Shown in pieces: positions 8,187 through 16,107 of a stretch of DNA of 64,000 nucleotides. Numbering within the stretch: position 1 is the first letter of the stretch; every line of letters starts with the position of its first letter. The translations under genes and the position numbers were made by a program. The stretch is from Streptomyces sp. NBC_01465 (GTDB lineage Bacteria > Actinomycetota > Actinomycetes > Streptomycetales > Streptomycetaceae): the NCBI RefSeq assembly GCF_036227325.1, contig NZ_CP109467.1, positions 1,984,001-2,048,000 on the forward strand, given 5' to 3'. Under the pieces are notes generated by a model that worked only from the letters and a program-made list of their open reading frames with translations, was not told where the DNA came from and ran no database searches.

Positions 8187-9077
8187 ATGAGTGCCCTCTC
8201 CTCCTCCGTCCAGGCCGTCACCGCCCTGTGGAACCGGATGCCGTTCGTCGGGCGGGTGGCAAGTCAGCTCACCGTCGTGAACATCTTCGACTGCGCGACC
8301 CGGCTCGCCGCGCAGGCCTTCCTCTCTGCGATCCCGGTGCTCTTCGTCATCGGCGCCTTTGCACCACAGGCCGTACGGGACCAGCTCGTCGAGTCGCTGC
8401 GCACGGTGATGGGGCTCGGCGGCGCGACGCTGGACCAGGTGCAGGGGGTGCTGACGGCCGACAGCGGCAACGTCAAGGACGCCTCGGGCGCGGTCGGTGT
8501 GCTGGTGACGCTGGCGTCGGCGACGGCGTGCAGCCGGGCGCTGCAGCGGGTCTGTGAACGGTCCTGGCACATGCGGTCAGCCGGGCTGAAGGTGGTGATG
8601 TGGCGCTGGGTGGCCTGGCTGGTGGTGCTGCTGGTGGCGCTGATCGCCCAGGGTGCACTGCACGACGCTTTCGGTGCGGGTGCGCTGCTCGGTATTCCGG
8701 TGTCGCTCGTGGCGAGCGTGATGCTGTGGTGGTGGACGCAGCATCTGCTGCTCGGCGGGCGGGTGCGGTGGCTGCCGCTGCTGCCGGGGGCGCTGATCAC
8801 GGGGATCGCGGTGGTGGCGCTGACCTGGGGGTCGCGGCTGTACGTACCGCGCACGCTGGAGCGCAGTGTGGATCAATTCGGGCCGCTGGGTGCGGTGTTC
8901 ACGCTGCTGTCGTGGCTGATCGTGTTCTTCGCCTGCATCACGGTGGGGATCGCGCTGGGGTACGTCGTCGCGCACGAGCAGCCGTTCGACCGGTGGCTGC
9001 GGACTTCTGCGGCCACCGGTCGAACGGATCCTGCGGATGATGCGGATCTTGCGGAGGAGTCGGCTCAGCGGCCGTAG
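8187..9077 (+). CDS. YihY/BrkB-family inner membrane protein
   Basis: This 296-residue polytopic protein shows the YihY/BrkB arrangement: an N-terminal FDCATRLAAQAFLSAIPVLFVIGAFAP segment, then about six hydrophobic helices (for instance WVAWLVVLLVALIAQGA, LLGIPVSLVASVMLWWW, LLPGALITGIAVVALTW and FTLLSWLIVFFACITVGIALGY). The C-terminal tail is acidic and cytoplasmic. This family was once called ribonuclease BN by mistake; its function is not settled, with transport or envelope roles proposed. Its stop overlaps the end of the convergent small gene by 13 bases. Confidence 0.87.
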   Translation: MSALSSSVQAVTALWNRMPFVGRVASQLTVVNIFDCATRLAAQAFLSAIPVLFVIGAFAPQAVRDQLVESLRTVMGLGGATLDQVQGVLTADSGNVKDASGAVGVLVTLASATACSRALQRVCERSWHMRSAGLKVVMWRWVAWLVVLLVALIAQGALHDAFGAGALLGIPVSLVASVMLWWWTQHLLLGGRVRWLPLLPGALITGIAVVALTWGSRLYVPRTLERSVDQFGPLGAVFTLLSWLIVFFACITVGIALGYVVAHEQPFDRWLRTSAATGRTDPADDADLAEESAQRP

Positions 9078-9322
9078 CGGATCAGGAACCGGACCATCCG
9101 GCACGTGGTGTCGGACGGCGGGTGGATTCCGATACGGGCGGCGGTCGACCGTATTTTGATGTTCGGTGCCTGCTCCGGCTGATAGACCCCCGAGTCGAGC
9201 AGGGCTATGGCCAGGCGCATCGCCTTGAGCCTGCGGTTGTGGTTGACGTACCACTCGCGCGGCTTTCCGGCGGGCAGTGGCTTCTTGAGGAGAGGCTCCG
9301 TCGTGAGAGTGGCTACGGCCAT
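9065..9322 (-). CDS. Small conserved basic protein, 85 aa
   Basis: The protein reads MAVATLTTEPLLKKPLPAG and then KPREWYVNHNRRLKAMRLAI, ending CRMVRFLIRYGR. It is basic (many Arg/Lys), soluble, with two predicted helices around a short loop (LDSGVYQPEQAPNIKIRSTAARIGIHPPSD). Shape and charge suggest nucleic-acid binding, but I recognise no defined domain. The ATG at 9322 has GGAGGTCGCCG upstream (GGAGG core), a good ribosome-binding site. It faces the BrkB gene tail to tail. Confidence 0.7.
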   Translation of the reverse strand: MAVATLTTEPLLKKPLPAGKPREWYVNHNRRLKAMRLAIALLDSGVYQPEQAPNIKIRSTAARIGIHPPSDTTCRMVRFLIRYGR

Positions 9323-9433
9323 CGGCGACCTCCAGGCGCTGGTGGTGGAACCCTGACGAACTCCCTCTATTTTACTGCCCACCACTGACAATCGCCGCTG
9401 GCCAGACGGGCTTTGGGCAGTAACCTGAGCCTC

Positions 9434-9796
9434 ATGGAGATCTGGCTCAACCCTGCTTGTTCCAAGTGCCGCAGCGCAGTAAATCTGCTGGACGCGGAGG
9501 GCGCTTCGTACACCGTCCGCCGCTATCTGGAGGACGTACCGACGGAGGACGAGATCCGGGCCGTCCTCGCCCGGCTCGGCCTCGAACCGTGGGACATCAC
9601 CCGCACCCAGGAGGCCGAGGCCAAGGAGCTCGGGGTGAAGGAGTGGGCGCGCGACGAGGCGGCGCGCGGGAAGTGGGTCGCGGCGCTGGCGGCGCATCCG
9701 AAGCTGATCCAGCGGCCGATCATCACGGCCGACGACGGGACCGCCGTGGTGGGACGGACGGATGAGGCGGTACGGGAGGCGATGGGGCGGTCATGA
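9434..9796 (+). CDS. ArsC/Spx-family thioredoxin-fold protein
   Basis: This 120-residue protein begins MEIWLNPACSKCRSAVNLLD, the thioredoxin-like CxxC loop of the ArsC/Spx/MgsR/YffB family. It continues with YTVRRYLEDVPTEDEIRAVLARLGLEPWDI and ends KLIQRPIITADDGTAVVGRT, where the RPI segment is the conserved cis-Pro strand of the family. True ArsC uses one Cys followed by Thr-Ser-Arg; this protein has CSKCR, closer to glutathione- or thiol-dependent relatives, so arsenate reductase activity is not assured. The ATG at 9434 gives the standard family length. Confidence 0.82.
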   Translation: MEIWLNPACSKCRSAVNLLDAEGASYTVRRYLEDVPTEDEIRAVLARLGLEPWDITRTQEAEAKELGVKEWARDEAARGKWVAALAAHPKLIQRPIITADDGTAVVGRTDEAVREAMGRS

Positions 9797-10639
9797 GCCG
9801 GCGAGGAGGAACTCCCGCATCCTGACGCCGAGTTCACGGGGAGCGGAGTGCGGCAGCGAGTGGTGCGAGGCATCCGCGAGGACCGCGGTCTCGACGTGCG
9901 GCAGCAGGGACTTCGCGGCGGCCTCGGCCTTGCGGATGTCGTGTGCCCTGCTGCGTCCGGCGAGAAGGAGCAGGGTCGGCGCCTTGAGCGTGCGGAGCTC
10001 CGCGGGGGTGGGGCGGGGGCCGGTGACCGGTCGGGCGGAGGGGAAGTCCGGGGCGAGGGCCTGGAGGCGGAGCCAGGCCGGATCGAGGCCGGCGCCTGCG
10101 GTCTCCCAGGTGAGGAAGGCGCGGGTGTTCCCGGAGGTGGGCCGCAGGAGCATCGGGAGCGCGCGCAGGAGGTAGCCGGGCCGGAAGCCGGTGAAGCACT
10201 GGGTCGGGTCCAGGAGGACGAGCCGGTCGGTGCGGGCGGGTGCGTGGAGGGCGTACCGGAGGGCGATCCAGCCTCCGTACGAATGGCCGCACAGGGAGAC
10301 GGAGTCGAGGCCGAGACCGTCGAGGAGCGCGTCGAGCCAGGCCATCAGATCGGCCGGCGTCTTGAGGGGGGTGGCGCCCGGGACGGTACGGCCGGGTTCG
10401 CCGACGAGGTCGGCGGCGTGCACCCGGTGGGTGCGGCCGAGGGCGGCCGCCGTGGCGAACCAGGCGGTGGAGGTGGCTCCTCCCCCGCCGGGCAGGAGAA
10501 GCAGCGGCGGGGCGTCGCGCGGGCCGCAGCTGTTGACCCGGGTGGCGCCGTAGGGAGTGGGGACCGTGGTGGGCGCGGTGTCTTCGGGCCACTGCGCGAG
10601 CACCGCGTCGTACGCCTGAAGGAATGGATCGTTCGCCAT
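9791..10639 (-). CDS. Alpha/beta-fold hydrolase
   Basis: This 282-residue alpha/beta hydrolase has an oxyanion-hole strand PLLLLPGGGGATSTAW, the nucleophile elbow SLCGHSYGGWIAL (Ser near residue 119), an acid in the APTLLLLAGRSRAHDI strand region, and the final catalytic His in LADASHHSLPHSAP. Substrate is unknown. It is transcribed divergently from the MarR gene, and the two share a perfectly symmetric intergenic palindrome holding both ribosome-binding sites. It is therefore the likely target of that regulator. Confidence 0.87.
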   Translation of the reverse strand: MANDPFLQAYDAVLAQWPEDTAPTTVPTPYGATRVNSCGPRDAPPLLLLPGGGGATSTAWFATAAALGRTHRVHAADLVGEPGRTVPGATPLKTPADLMAWLDALLDGLGLDSVSLCGHSYGGWIALRYALHAPARTDRLVLLDPTQCFTGFRPGYLLRALPMLLRPTSGNTRAFLTWETAGAGLDPAWLRLQALAPDFPSARPVTGPRPTPAELRTLKAPTLLLLAGRSRAHDIRKAEAAAKSLLPHVETAVLADASHHSLPHSAPRELGVRMREFLLAGS

Positions 10640-10641
10640 GA

Positions 10642-10688
10642 ACCCCTCCGTCTATTATCTCGCTGAGCGAGATAATAGACGGAGGGGT
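10642..10688. promoter_or_regulatory. 47-bp perfect palindrome, probable MarR operator
   Basis: Two 23-base arms are exactly complementary around the single base 10665. The AT-rich inner part (TCTATTATCTCGCT at 10651-10664 and its complement at 10666-10679) fits a MarR-type site. The outer part contributes GGAGGGG on each strand as ribosome-binding sequence for the two divergent genes. It fills nearly all of the 55 bp between the start codons at 10639 and 10695. Confidence 0.8.
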
Positions 10689-10694
10689 GGAGCG

Positions 10695-11144
10695 ATGGTC
10701 AACCACGAACCCGAGATGGAGATCGTCCACCTGCTGCGGGCCGTGACGGTCGAATTCGGCGTGCTGCAGGGCGAGTTCGCCGCCGGACACGGGATGCACC
10801 CGACGGACGTACGGGCCCTGATCTGCCTGCTCGACGCCGGCCGCGCGGGCACGGACGCGACCGCCGGGTGGCTGGGCGCGCAGCTCGGGCTGAACTCGGC
10901 GGGAACCACCTCGGTCATCGACCGGCTGGTACGGCTCGGCCATGTCGTGCGCGTACGCGACGAGCGGGACCGGCGGCGCGTACTGCTCGGCGTCGACGAG
11001 CGGGCGCTGGAGCTGGGCTGGGCCTTCTTCGGTCCGCTGATCGACAGGACGGTGGACCTGCTGCAGGGCTTCGACGACACGGAGGTCGCCACGGTCCGGC
11101 GCTTTCTGCTCGGGATGCGGGAGGCGACCACGGCGAAACCGTGA
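10695..11144 (+). CDS. MarR-family transcriptional regulator
   Basis: This 149-residue protein starts MVNHEPEMEIVHLLRAVTVEF. It has the MarR winged helix: HPTDVRALICLLDAG, LGAQLGLNSAGTTSVIDRLVRLGHVVRVRDERDRRRVLL (recognition helix and Asp/Arg-rich wing), and a C-terminal dimerisation helix. MarR proteins bind as dimers to palindromes and are released by small ligands. It would autoregulate and control the divergent hydrolase through the palindrome at 10642-10688. The ATG at 10695 is chosen because GGAGGGG lies just upstream; an upstream reading would run through the palindrome itself. Confidence 0.9.
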   Translation: MVNHEPEMEIVHLLRAVTVEFGVLQGEFAAGHGMHPTDVRALICLLDAGRAGTDATAGWLGAQLGLNSAGTTSVIDRLVRLGHVVRVRDERDRRRVLLGVDERALELGWAFFGPLIDRTVDLLQGFDDTEVATVRRFLLGMREATTAKP

Positions 11145-11169
11145 CCGGGGGCGCCTCCCTCTGCGTCCG

Positions 11170-11643
11170 TCAGCGCTCGTCCGTGCCGGCGACCTTGCCC
11201 GTCGCCAGGGCGAGCCGGTTCCAGGTGTTGATCGTGAAGATCAGGGCCAGCACCTGGGCGAGCTCCTGCTCCTCGAAGTGGGCGGCGGCCTGTGCGTAGA
11301 CCTCGTCCGGAACGCCGCCGTCCGCGATCAGGGTGACCGCCTCGGTGAGCGCGAGGGCCGCGCGCTCCTTCTCCGTGAAGAAGTGCGGGGCCTCGTGCCA
11401 CACCTGCGTCATGTGCAGGCGGTCCTCGCTCTCCCCCGCCTTGCGGGCGTCGTTGGTGTGCATGTGCAGGCAGTAGGCGCAATGGTTGAGCTGCGAGGAG
11501 CGGATCTGGATCAGCTCCACCAGCGCCGGGTCCAGGCCGTCGCGGGCCGCCGCGTCGAAGCCGATGAGGGCGCGGAACGCCTTGGGGGCGGCCTTGGCGA
11601 AGTTGATGCGGGAAGCGGGCTTGACCTGCTGTGTTGTCGTCAT
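11170..11643 (-). CDS. Carboxymuconolactone decarboxylase/AhpD-like protein
   Basis: This 157-residue all-helical protein carries the AhpD catalytic motif NHCAYCLHMH (Cys at about 55 and 58, His at 62), after LVELIQIRSSQL. The CxxC-xxxH set is the alkylhydroperoxidase active centre; family members act in peroxide defence or as lactone decarboxylases. The FTEKERAALALTEAV segment is also typical of the family. It ends 25 bases from the MarR gene stop, tail to tail. Confidence 0.88.
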   Translation of the reverse strand: MTTTQQVKPASRINFAKAAPKAFRALIGFDAAARDGLDPALVELIQIRSSQLNHCAYCLHMHTNDARKAGESEDRLHMTQVWHEAPHFFTEKERAALALTEAVTLIADGGVPDEVYAQAAAHFEEQELAQVLALIFTINTWNRLALATGKVAGTDER

Positions 11644-11686
11644 GCAGGTAAATCTACGGGGTCAAGTGACCCCGTAGAGGGTGCAA

Positions 11687-12586
11687 TCAGGCGTCGGAAT
11701 CCATGGTCAATTCTGCCTCCGCGAGGATCTCCGTCAGCCGCAGCCCGAAGCGCACGTCGCACGGATGCGGCTGCCCGGTCCGTACGGAGTCGAGCAGCGC
11801 GTCCACCGCCGCCGCGAAGGGCTCGCGCGCCCCGTCCCACTCCGGCAGGGTCACGACCCCGTGCTCGCCGCGCAGCTCCACGCGCATGCCGGCGGCGGCG
11901 GGCGGCGCGCTCAGTCCGAGGGTCGCCGTGCTGGACGCGCCGGAGGTGTGGCGCAGGACGAGGTGGACCGTGTCGGCGGGGCCGGCCGCGGCCGTCACGC
12001 GGGTGACATCGCCGAGTACGGGGAGCAGTACGGACAGAGCGTGCGGGCCCACGTCCCACAGCCCGCCCTTCTCCTTGCGCCAGGGCGATGCGGCGTACGG
12101 GCTGTCCGCGCCCGCCGAGAACAGCGCGCCCAGCCACTGCGCGGAGGCGGTGAACCAGCCGCCCGCGGCGGCCTGTTGGTCGATCCATGCGACCGGGCCC
12201 GACGCGAAGCGGATCGTGCAGAAGACGACCGAGGCGACCCCGGCCTTCTCCGCCGCGTCCGCCACCGCCCGCGCCCCGTCGACGGTCGTCGCGACCGGCT
12301 TGTCGAGGAGGAGGTGGCATCCGGCGGCCGCGGCCCGTACGGCGAGCGGCGCCTGGATGTCCGGCGGGAGGGCCACGGCGACCGCGTCGCTCGCCGCGAA
12401 GAGGGCGTCCACGTCGTCGTACGCGGTGGTGGAGTGCGCGGCGGCGAGCTCGGCGGCCGCCTCGGGGCGCCGGCCCCATACGCCGCTGAAGGTGACAGAG
12501 GGGTGGTCGGCGAGGGCGGGGGCGTGGGTGCGGGCGGCCCAGGGGCCCGTGCCGAGGAGTCCGATGCGGAGCGGTGTCGATGTCAT
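11687..12586 (-). CDS. Gfo/Idh/MocA-family oxidoreductase
   Basis: This 299-residue protein has an N-terminal Rossmann fold with the dinucleotide loop RIGLLGTGPWAARTHAPAL (GxGxxA) and the family EKP-like motif here read as LLLDKPVATTVDGA, a conservative E-to-D change. The C-terminal sheet domain contains GGLWDVGPHALSVLLPVLGDV, where the Asp and His are usual substrate-side residues. Members oxidise or reduce sugars and cyclitols with NAD(P). The start is ATG at 12586; twelve upstream in-frame residues look untranslated. Confidence 0.88.
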   Translation of the reverse strand: MTSTPLRIGLLGTGPWAARTHAPALADHPSVTFSGVWGRRPEAAAELAAAHSTTAYDDVDALFAASDAVAVALPPDIQAPLAVRAAAAGCHLLLDKPVATTVDGARAVADAAEKAGVASVVFCTIRFASGPVAWIDQQAAAGGWFTASAQWLGALFSAGADSPYAASPWRKEKGGLWDVGPHALSVLLPVLGDVTRVTAAAGPADTVHLVLRHTSGASSTATLGLSAPPAAAGMRVELRGEHGVVTLPEWDGAREPFAAAVDALLDSVRTGQPHPCDVRFGLRLTEILAEAELTMDSDA

Positions 12587-12640
12587 GGACACCAGTCTGC
12601 GCCCGTGCCCGTACCACCACACGAATCGCAGGAAACCTGA

Positions 12641-12678
12641 GAAACATGTAGTTCACATACGGGCAACGGTCGGGAAAT
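12641..12678 (+). promoter_or_regulatory. Candidate GlnR-binding region upstream of glnII
   Basis: Four pentamers sit at 11-base spacing: GAAAC (12641-12645), TTCAC (12652-12656), GCAAC (12663-12667) and GAAAT (12674-12678). The first three follow the alternating GAAAc/gTnAC half-sites with six-base spacers described for Streptomyces GlnR boxes; the fourth fits poorly. The site lies 57-94 bases before the glnII start, where GlnR acts in known species. Confidence 0.5.
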
Positions 12679-12734
12679 CACATATTGCGAAGCTTCCCCG
12701 CATAGACCTGCTGCACCCGCAAAGGATGGCTTCC

Positions 12735-13757
12735 GTGACGTTCAAGGCTGAGTACATCTGGATCGACGGCACCGAGCCGACCGCCAAGCTCCGTTCCAAG
12801 ACGAAGATACTGACCGACACGTCGGCCGAGCTTCCGATCTGGGGCTTCGACGGTTCCAGCACCAACCAGGCCGAGGGCCACGCCTCCGACCGCGTGCTCA
12901 AGCCGGTCTTCTCCTGCCCGGACCCGATCCGCGGCGGCGAGAACGTCCTCGTCATGTGCGAGGTCCTGAACATCGACATGACGCCGCACGAGTCCAACAC
13001 GCGTGCGCTGCTGCGTCCGGTCGCCGAGCAGTTCGCCGGCCAGGAGCCGATCTTCGGCATCGAGCAGGAGTACACCTTCTTCGACGGCGCCCGCCCGCTG
13101 GGCTTCCCCGTCGGCGGCTTCCCGGCCGCGCAGGGCGGCTACTACTGCGGTGTCGGCTCGGACGAGATCTTCGGCCGCGAGATCGTCGAGAAGCACCTCG
13201 ACAACTGCCTCGCGGCAGGCCTCGCCATCTCCGGCATCAACGCCGAAGTCATGCCGGGCCAGTGGGAGTTCCAGGTCGGCCCGGTCTCCCCGCTGGAGGT
13301 CTCCGACCACCTGTGGATCGCCCGCTGGCTGCTGTACCGCACCGCCGAGGACTTCAACGTCTCCGCGACTCTCGACCCGAAGCCGGTCAAGGGCGACTGG
13401 AACGGCGCGGGCGCGCACACCAACTTCTCCACGAAGGCCATGCGCGAGGGCTACGACGCGATCATCACGGCGTGCGAGTCGCTCGGCGAGGGCTCGAAGC
13501 CGATGGACCACGTCAAGCACTACGGCGCGGGCATCGACGACCGCCTGACGGGCCTGCACGAGACGGCCCCGTGGAACGAGTACAGCTACGGCGTCTCCAA
13601 CCGCGGCGCCTCGGTGCGCATCCCGTGGCAGGTCGAGCAGGACCAGAAGGGCTACATCGAGGACCGCCGCCCGAACGCCAACGTCGACCCGTACGTCGTG
13701 ACGCGACTGATCGTCGACACGTGCTGCTCGGCGCTGGAGAAGGCCGACCAGGTCTGA
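12735..13757 (+). CDS. glnII: Glutamine synthetase type II (eukaryote-like GSII)
   Basis: This 340-residue enzyme makes glutamine from glutamate, ammonia and ATP. It has the GSII signatures WGFDGSSTNQAEGHASDRVLKP, FGIEQEYTFF (metal-binding Glu pair), GWNG-type DWNGAGAHTNFSTKAMREGG-like loop, and PGQWEFQVG. The length, about 340, is that of eukaryote-like GSII rather than the 470-residue GSI. I prefer GTG at 12735 (product VTFKAEYIWIDG) because AAAGGA lies eight bases upstream and orthologues I know begin MTFKAEYIWIDG; the ATG at 12726 sits directly on that ribosome-binding site. A GlnR-like region precedes it and a strong terminator follows. Confidence 0.95.
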   Translation: MTFKAEYIWIDGTEPTAKLRSKTKILTDTSAELPIWGFDGSSTNQAEGHASDRVLKPVFSCPDPIRGGENVLVMCEVLNIDMTPHESNTRALLRPVAEQFAGQEPIFGIEQEYTFFDGARPLGFPVGGFPAAQGGYYCGVGSDEIFGREIVEKHLDNCLAAGLAISGINAEVMPGQWEFQVGPVSPLEVSDHLWIARWLLYRTAEDFNVSATLDPKPVKGDWNGAGAHTNFSTKAMREGYDAIITACESLGEGSKPMDHVKHYGAGIDDRLTGLHETAPWNEYSYGVSNRGASVRIPWQVEQDQKGYIEDRRPNANVDPYVVTRLIVDTCCSALEKADQV

Positions 13758-13773
13758 CCGCCTCCGCGAACCT

Positions 13774-13808
13774 CCGAGGGCGCCCACTGTCACGGTGGGC
13801 GCCCTCGG
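13774..13808 (+). terminator. Strong rho-independent-type hairpin after glnII
   Basis: CCGAGGGCGCCCAC (13774-13787) pairs perfectly with GTGGGCGCCCTCGG (13795-13808) over 14 bp with a seven-base loop, starting 17 bases after the glnII stop. Confidence 0.85.
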
Positions 13809-13934
13809 TGCATTCGAGAGGGGGCGCACGACGGTCCGGTATGCGCCCCCTTCGCTGCCGTCGGCGGCCCGGATCCGTATCAGCCTGTGAGAGCGGGGTG
13901 CCTGTGGGGCCAACCCGTCTGCTTCAATAGGCAC

Positions 13935-14057
13935 ATGGCCAGTTACCCGAACGACACCGCGACAGGTCGCAGCGACCTCGAGCCGTTCTGGCCCTCCCGT
14001 CAGCACCACGACTTCGACCGAGTGTGTTGCCGCGCGACGAACGCGCCGGCCCTCTAA
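13935..14057 (+). CDS. Small ORF, 40 aa, possible Cys-containing leader peptide
   Basis: ATG at 13935 opens a 40-residue reading, MASYPNDTATGRSDLEPFWP followed by SRQHHDFDRVCCRATNAPAL. Third codon positions are mostly G or C, in line with translated sequence. The tail, with a basic R-HH-D..RV run and adjacent cysteines before ..NAPAL, recalls the Cys-containing leader peptides of actinobacteria that sense cysteine supply. It ends 92 bases before the winged-helix regulator. No clear ribosome-binding site was seen, so either leaderless translation or a chance ORF is possible. Confidence 0.4.
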   Translation: MASYPNDTATGRSDLEPFWPSRQHHDFDRVCCRATNAPAL

Positions 14058-14149
14058 ACCCCTCGTCGAACCCTGTCGAAGGCCTTCGGCCCGCGCGCAC
14101 GACGTACGTCCCCCCAGACGACCTCTCCGCGCGAAAGAGCTGACCTCTC

Positions 14150-14701
14150 ATGGCGAACACCCGTTCCTTCTCTGCCTCCACCGCTCCTCTCCCCGTCCCT
14201 CCGGGCCGGCACCGGCTCCGTGCCGTCGACCGGGACGAAGTCGCCCCGCCCGTCGATCCCGCCGCGTTCCTGCCGCCGCTGCCGCCGGGTGCCACCTGGC
14301 TGCCCGCGCCGCAGCACACCCTGCCCACGCTCCCGGGGCAGCCGCCGATGATCGGCTATCTCGTCCTCGTACCGGCCGAGGCCGGGCCCGCACCGGCCCA
14401 GCCGGAGGAGGCCGCGGGTGATCAGCTCGTACGGATCGACTCCGCCCAGCGCATCGCCGAGGTCGACGGGCAGGTGCTGGATCTGACCTACCTCGAGTTC
14501 GAGCTGCTCGCCCATCTCGTCGCCCACCCGCACCGGGTCCACACCCGCGACCAGTTGGTGACCACCGTCTGGGGCTACGGGCACGTCGGTGACGGGCGGA
14601 CCGTCGACGTCCATGTGGCGCGGCTGCGCCGCAAGCTGGGCGCCGCGCACCGGCACTCGATCCAGACCGTACGCAGGGTGGGATACAAGTACGCTCCGTG
14701 A
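14150..14701 (+). CDS. Orphan winged-helix (OmpR/PhoB C-terminal type) regulator
   Basis: This 183-residue protein has a proline-rich N-terminus (about residues 1-100) with no receiver domain, then an OmpR/PhoB DNA-binding domain: GQVLDLTYLEFELLAHLVAHPHRVHTRDQLVTTVWGYGHVGDGRTVDVHVARLRRKLG ending QTVRRVGYKYAP. All the usual winged-helix landmarks are present, so DNA binding is likely. Without a phospho-acceptor domain it cannot be controlled by a kinase directly. Its target is unknown. It precedes the two-component pair but is separated from it by about 130 bases and a weak hairpin. Confidence 0.85.
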   Translation: MANTRSFSASTAPLPVPPGRHRLRAVDRDEVAPPVDPAAFLPPLPPGATWLPAPQHTLPTLPGQPPMIGYLVLVPAEAGPAPAQPEEAAGDQLVRIDSAQRIAEVDGQVLDLTYLEFELLAHLVAHPHRVHTRDQLVTTVWGYGHVGDGRTVDVHVARLRRKLGAAHRHSIQTVRRVGYKYAP

Positions 14702-14716
14702 TCCCCGCACGCGGCA

Positions 14717-14736
14717 GGGTGTTCCTAGGTACACCC
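14717..14736. terminator. Weak inverted repeat after the winged-helix gene
   Basis: GGGTGT (14717-14722) pairs with ACACCC (14731-14736) around an eight-base loop, 16 bases past the stop. The stem is short and may not terminate. Confidence 0.3.
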
Positions 14737-14832
14737 CGATCCGGGGGCCGAACCCAATGACGTGACTGATCCTTTGCGGCAACCTTGGGGCATGGCCTCA
14801 GGTGGGGGCCGCAAAGGACGGGGCGTACACAC

Positions 14833-16107
14833 ATGAATGCGACGAGGGCACGTGACGCGATAGTGGCCGCAGGCCAGGGGCTTGCGCTGTCGCTGATCGC
14901 GCTGGCCGGGTCGATCGTGCTCTTTGTGCTGTCGGTCGTCTCCATCGCACTGATCCCCATCGGCGTCGGCGTCTTCACCACCCCCGCCCTGCTCGGTCTG
15001 GTGCGCAAGCACGCCGGTCAGCGGCGGCTGCTCGCCGCGCAGTGGGCCGGCATGCGGATTCCGGATCCGTACCGGCCCTTCCCGAAGGACATGCGCACCG
15101 GCATCACCGGGCAGGTCGAGCGCTGCTCGCTGATGCTCAAGGACGGGGCGACCTGGCGCGACCTGCGGTGGCTGCTCGTCGACATGACGGCGGGCATGAT
15201 CGTCGCGATCCTCGCGCCCGGACTGCTCGTCGAGGGTGTCTACGGCATCCTGCTCGCCGCCGGGCTGTGGAGGGTCCTGTACGAACCGTCCGACGGCGCC
15301 TGGTGGTTCGACTTCATCCCGGTCACCGGCCAGGGCACCGCCAACCTCGCGGCACTTCTCGGCGTGGTGTGGATCGTCCTCGGGCTGTATGTGAACCGCG
15401 CCCTGGTCACCGCCCACTTCCGGCTCACCCGGGCCATGATCGTCCCCACCGGCCGGGCCGAACTCGCCGAGCGCATCGACCGGCTCACCGAGACCCGGCA
15501 CGACGCCGTGGACACCTCCGCCGCCGAACTCCGCCGCATCGAACGGGACTTGCACGACGGGGCGCAGGCCCGGCTCGTCGCCATGGGCATGAATCTGGGG
15601 ACCATCGAGGCCCTGATCGAGAAGGACCCCGACCAGGCGAAGAAGATGCTGGCCATGGCGCGGGAGTCCTCCGCCGAGGCGCTGACCGAGCTGCGGGATC
15701 TCGTACGCGGCATCCATCCGCCCGTGCTCGCCGAGCGCGGTCTGGGCGATGCCGTACGGGCGCTGGCCCTGCGGCTGCCCGTCGCCACCGAGGTCGACGT
15801 GGAGATGGACGGCGGACGGGCCGGGGCGCCGGTCGAGTCGGCCGCGTACTTCGCCGTGAGCGAGGTACTGACCAACGCGGTCAAGCACTCGGGCGCCGAC
15901 CGGATCTGGGTCGACATGCACCACACCGACGGGATGCTGCGGATCTCGGTCACCGACAACGGAAGCGGCGGTGCGCGCATCGGCGGCGGCAGCGGGCTGA
16001 GCGGGATCGAACGCCGACTCGGTACATTCGACGGCGTACTGGCCGTCAGCAGCCCCGCGGGCGGTCCGACCATGGTGACCGTGGAGATCCCTTGCGAGTT
16101 GTCCTAG
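14833..16107 (+). CDS. Two-component sensor histidine kinase (HisKA_3 type)
   Basis: This 424-residue membrane kinase has an N-terminal sensor with about four hydrophobic segments (residues 15-55, 112-145 and 165-190), as in sensors of the DUF4118/PspC-like group. It then has the dimerisation/phospho-acceptor motif RRIERDLHDGAQARLVAMGMNL (His about 241). The ATP-binding HATPase domain follows, with N-box EVLTNAVKHS (344-353) and G-box VTDNGSGGARIGGGSGLSGIERRL. The NarL-type kinase class matches the LuxR-type regulator that follows. The start at ATG 14833 removes 16 upstream residues with no ribosome-binding site. Confidence 0.93.
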   Translation: MNATRARDAIVAAGQGLALSLIALAGSIVLFVLSVVSIALIPIGVGVFTTPALLGLVRKHAGQRRLLAAQWAGMRIPDPYRPFPKDMRTGITGQVERCSLMLKDGATWRDLRWLLVDMTAGMIVAILAPGLLVEGVYGILLAAGLWRVLYEPSDGAWWFDFIPVTGQGTANLAALLGVVWIVLGLYVNRALVTAHFRLTRAMIVPTGRAELAERIDRLTETRHDAVDTSAAELRRIERDLHDGAQARLVAMGMNLGTIEALIEKDPDQAKKMLAMARESSAEALTELRDLVRGIHPPVLAERGLGDAVRALALRLPVATEVDVEMDGGRAGAPVESAAYFAVSEVLTNAVKHSGADRIWVDMHHTDGMLRISVTDNGSGGARIGGGSGLSGIERRLGTFDGVLAVSSPAGGPTMVTVEIPCELS

